Assembly: GCA_903907615.1 (NCBI GenBank) | Contig: CAIVOR010000211.1 | Span: forward strand, 1 to 7,292 | Source of the DNA: an uncultured Microbacteriaceae bacterium | GTDB taxonomy: Bacteria > Actinomycetota > Actinomycetes > Actinomycetales > Microbacteriaceae | Direction of reading: 5' to 3' | DNA: 7,292 bases | Shown here: one piece after another, positions 5,187 through 7,292 of the stretch | Position numbering within the stretch: the first letter of the stretch is position 1 | Layout of the letters: each line of letters opens with the position of its first letter | Program-made: the position numbers and the translations under genes | The notes under the pieces: model-generated | Told to the model about the DNA's origin: nothing | What the model saw: only the letters and a program-made list of their open reading frames with translations | Database searches by the model: none

Positions 5187-5632
5187 ACGTCATCCGCCCT
5201 CACTACGAGCGTGGACGTGGCGGTCACGACGTGCGCACCCGTTGCGTCCGTGATCTGGCTGACTGCCGTCACCATGCTGTTGCCAGCCAGCGACTTCACC
5301 GATTCGACCGTGAGCACGGCCGTCAGTTCGTCGCCGGCCACGATGGGGCGGGTAAAGGTAAAGTCCTGGCTGCCGTGAACGACCCGTGAGAAATCGATGT
5401 TTGCCCCGGGCATCGCCAGCAATTGGGCGAGAGTCTTCTCTTGCACGACAACGGCAAACGTGGGCGGGGCCACAATGTCGGTGTAGCCCGCCGCTCGAGC
5501 AGCCGCCACATCCGTGTGGATAGGGCTGGTGGCCATGACGGCACGGGCAAACTCGCGCACCTTCTCGCGGCCCACCGCGTAGGGCTCTGTCGGCTCACAC
5601 GAACGGCCAACAATGTCGGGGTTTACTGCCAC
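5183..5632 (-). CDS. hadA: MaoC-like N-terminal-type dehydratase subunit, HadA-like
   Basis: This 149-aa hot-dog-fold protein is the probable partner of the downstream HadB-like subunit. The start MAVNPDIVGRSCEPTEPYAVGREKVREFA resembles mycobacterial HadA (SADIVG...YEVEREKIREYA), and the later VAPPTFAVV (54-62) and DFTFTRPIVAGDEL (90-103) are family-like. Where catalytic hydratases have D-x-N-P-I-H, this protein has A34-T-S-P-I-H39: the Asp and Asn are missing. It is therefore expected to be the non-catalytic, acyl-chain-binding half of a heterodimer, as HadA is in mycobacteria. The GTG at 5632 has no Shine-Dalgarno, but TAGACT ends 6 nt upstream, so the gene is probably leaderless. It begins 13 nt after the end of the histidine kinase gene. 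Confidence 0.87.
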   Translation of the reverse strand: MAVNPDIVGRSCEPTEPYAVGREKVREFARAVMATSPIHTDVAAARAAGYTDIVAPPTFAVVVQEKTLAQLLAMPGANIDFSRVVHGSQDFTFTRPIVAGDELTAVLTVESVKSLAGNSMVTAVSQITDATGAHVVTATSTLVVRADDV

Positions 5633-5638
5633 GAAACC

Positions 5639-5644
5639 AGTCTA
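5639..5644 (-). promoter_or_regulatory. -10 element of a probable leaderless promoter (hadA operon)
   Basis: On the minus strand TAGACT (5644-5639) matches TANNNT and is followed by the 6-nt GGTTTC and then the GTG start of hadA. Transcription should begin at the start codon. The motif sits one base after the TAA stop (5648-5646) of the upstream histidine kinase, so any -35 region lies within that gene's last codons. No TTGACA-like hexamer is visible there. It implies that hadA-hadB-murB has its own promoter despite the close upstream gene. Confidence 0.6.
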
Positions 5645-5645
5645 C

Positions 5646-7292
5646 TTACGCCACCGGCACGAGAGGCCAGACCCGCGAACGGGCTGACGTGTTGCCCGTC
5701 GGCAGAACTACCGTCAGGGAAACCCCCGAAGTCGTGCTGTGGAACGTGACTTCGGTAGCCAGATTCTCGATCAGAATCGTGCCGAGTCCCGGGGTGGCGT
5801 CGGAATCGCGTGGTCGGCCATCATTGGTCAGGGTGAACAGAACTTCATGACTGCTCCGCATGTCCAGCGCGAGAGCCATGGCGTGGGCGCGTCCGTGTTT
5901 GATGGCGTTGGTGGCAAACTCACCCGCGATGTCGCGAATGGCGCGCATCACCACGCGGTCGCGTTCAATGGCCGCACGCGTTGCTCCCGAATATGTGGAT
6001 TGCACGTCGAGGACGCCCAGCCAGCGGTCGGAGAGTTCTGTGCACAGGTGATGCAACGTTTCTGGCCCCGAAGGTGCCTTCATGAGATCAACGCTGTCGC
6101 TGAGGATGGTGCGAATTTCGTCGATGGCCGCCTGAGTGTCGCCACCGGATTCGATGACCTGTTTGAGGCGAAAGGCGGAGGCCAAGAGGGTGCCCTGAAT
6201 ATCCCGGTGCAGGGTGGAAGACAACTCCTGTTGCTCCTGCCAGATAAGCGCGTTGGCGCGAGCGAGCTCCCAGCGAAGAGCGTCGTTGAGCTGAACCGTG
6301 TTGCGCAACACGTCTGCGCGAGCGGCCTGGATTCCAATGGGAATAATGAGCATCCAACACAGGAGCGGCGAGAGCACGGTGACATACAGGATGCTCGACC
6401 ACGAAAATCCACCCGACCATACGTGGAACAGCGTGAAGGACAAGCCCAGCGTCACGCCCAGAGCGGCGAATGTCAGGGTGATGAGCGCCACACGAGCTGG
6501 CACACGGAGTTTGGAGTACCGACGCCGCGCATCGATTCGGCCCAGACCCAAGAAGAGATATATGGCAGCGACCAAGACGGCACTGGCTAACAGTCCCATC
6601 CACACACCGAGTCCAAAGATGAGTGGTGGCGTTGCCAACAAGAGGCTGAGGACGCTGGTGAAGCTCGGGCGATAGGGATCAACCGTTGTGGCCAACGCCA
6701 CGACGTCGGATACGCGAACTCTCGAACGGAGAGGCGGAGAAGCCTCTTCGGGAAACACGCGCGGGTTCTTGTGCAGGTCATGACTGATCGGCCTGACAAC
6801 TCCTTCCGACACACTCAACAGCGTGTCCACCACCTCTTGGGCGCTGGCCGCGGTCTTCTTCGGTCGCAAGATTGCTCGCATCGCTTCGTCCACGGTCTCG
6901 CGCACCCCGCGCAGGAGTTCCGCTCGCACCGCTGCTAGCTCTTGAGTGCTTCGCTCCAACAAGCTCCGCAGGCGCTGCTCGGACTTGCGCATGAGCACCA
7001 GGTCGCGCCGATAGTTCTTGGCATCATTCACCACGATTGACGCAAGAGAAAAGAGAGCCAGACCGGTGAAGAAGCCCGCCACGATCCGGAAGCCCAGCTG
7101 AGGGGTCTCGGGTACGCCAGCGACCGACGTCATCCATTCAACAAGGACTGCCCGCCCCGCCTCGAGGAGGCCAAATGCGAGGAGCACCAGAATCGAGCGA
7201 ACCCGGCCCTCCCGCACCCAGCGGAGGGCCAAACCGACGAGCAAGAAAAGGGCGAAGGAAAAGAAGAATGCCCGGCCGCCGATGACCAGCCA
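5646..7292 (-). CDS. Membrane sensor histidine kinase (5' end beyond window)
   Basis: The frame is open to the right edge, so the N-terminus is missing; 548 codons are visible (numbered here from 7292). It has three predicted membrane helices (about 8-26, 33-50, 68-88), a charged, coiled-coil-like cytosolic stretch (about 90-140) and a further soluble part with SEGVVRPISHDLHKN (162-176). Four more helices follow (about 212-230, 231-251, 267-290, 298-322). Next comes a dimerisation helix with the likely phospho-acceptor His362 in TLHRDIQGTLLASAFRL, and a C-terminal ATPase domain with N-box EFATNAIKHG (458-467), G1-like TNDGRP (489-494) and GLGTILI (502-508). The order resembles NarL/DesK-type kinases, but the His is followed by Arg instead of the usual Asp/Glu. 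No response regulator lies in the window, and the signal is unknown. A TTG at 7244 is not a credible start, because it falls inside the first helix. Confidence 0.8.
   Translation of the reverse strand, partial: WLVIGGRAFFFSFALFLLVGLALRWVREGRVRSILVLLAFGLLEAGRAVLVEWMTSVAGVPETPQLGFRIVAGFFTGLALFSLASIVVNDAKNYRRDLVLMRKSEQRLRSLLERSTQELAAVRAELLRGVRETVDEAMRAILRPKKTAASAQEVVDTLLSVSEGVVRPISHDLHKNPRVFPEEASPPLRSRVRVSDVVALATTVDPYRPSFTSVLSLLLATPPLIFGLGVWMGLLASAVLVAAIYLFLGLGRIDARRRYSKLRVPARVALITLTFAALGVTLGLSFTLFHVWSGGFSWSSILYVTVLSPLLCWMLIIPIGIQAARADVLRNTVQLNDALRWELARANALIWQEQQELSSTLHRDIQGTLLASAFRLKQVIESGGDTQAAIDEIRTILSDSVDLMKAPSGPETLHHLCTELSDRWLGVLDVQSTYSGATRAAIERDRVVMRAIRDIAGEFATNAIKHGRAHAMALALDMRSSHEVLFTLTNDGRPRDSDATPGLGTILIENLATEVTFHSTTSGVSLTVVLPTGNTSARSRVWPLVPVA

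Noticed and set aside
5739..6590. 283-codon open frame on the plus strand opposite the histidine kinase
   Set aside because: It lies inside the kinase gene, has no recognisable motif and no good ribosome binding site, and fits a high-GC antisense shadow.
7242..7244. TTG as the start of the histidine kinase
   Set aside because: The frame continues open to the right edge, and the upstream residues (WLVIGGRAFFFSFALF) complete a transmembrane helix, so the true start is outside the window.
1..7292. Mobile element, phage, CRISPR or defence system
   Set aside because: No transposase, integrase, terminal inverted repeats, direct-repeat array or defence-type protein was seen. All sizeable gaps are explained, and the gene content is core chromosomal.

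Overview
The window reads as chromosomal DNA of a high-GC actinobacterium, most likely of the Microbacteriaceae or a close relative. The evidence is the acidic N-terminal extension and actinobacterial linker of NusG, the HadA/HadB-type dehydratase pair next to tRNA-Trp-secE-nusG-rplK-rplA, a tRNA without an encoded CCA, frequent GTG starts, and -10 motifs placed for leaderless mRNAs. The placement comes from remembered family features, not from a search.

Layout from left to right. Positions 1-2251 hold a minus-strand translation/secretion cluster, transcribed right to left: tRNA-Trp(CCA) (2251-2179), secE (2156-1878), nusG (1829-954), rplK (857-426) and the first 138 codons of rplA (414 to the left edge). 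Positions 2252-2452 are a divergent intergenic region that must carry the promoter of the tRNA-secE cluster and, at its right end, a leaderless-type promoter for a plus-strand class I aminotransferase (2453-3652). That gene converges on murB with a 4-bp overlap of stop codons. Positions 5632-3649 (minus) form a tightly coupled operon hadA-hadB-murB: ATGA overlap, then 8 nt with the stop codon inside the next ribosome binding site. Upstream of it, also on the minus strand, lies a membrane-bound sensor histidine kinase (5646 to the right edge), whose N-terminus is cut off by the window.

Most genes are core functions: ribosomal stalk and L1 proteins, transcription elongation, Sec translocation, Trp tRNA, PLP transamination, fatty-acyl dehydration and peptidoglycan precursor synthesis. 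No mobile element, CRISPR array, defence cassette or clear intrinsic terminator was found. The parts most worth a second look are the histidine kinase (two membrane modules around a cytosolic coiled-coil segment, and an unusual H-box), the matching leaderless promoter geometry at the aminotransferase and hadA, the structured rplK leader, and the way the had-trpT-secE order known from Mycobacterium is interrupted here by murB and an inverted aminotransferase gene.
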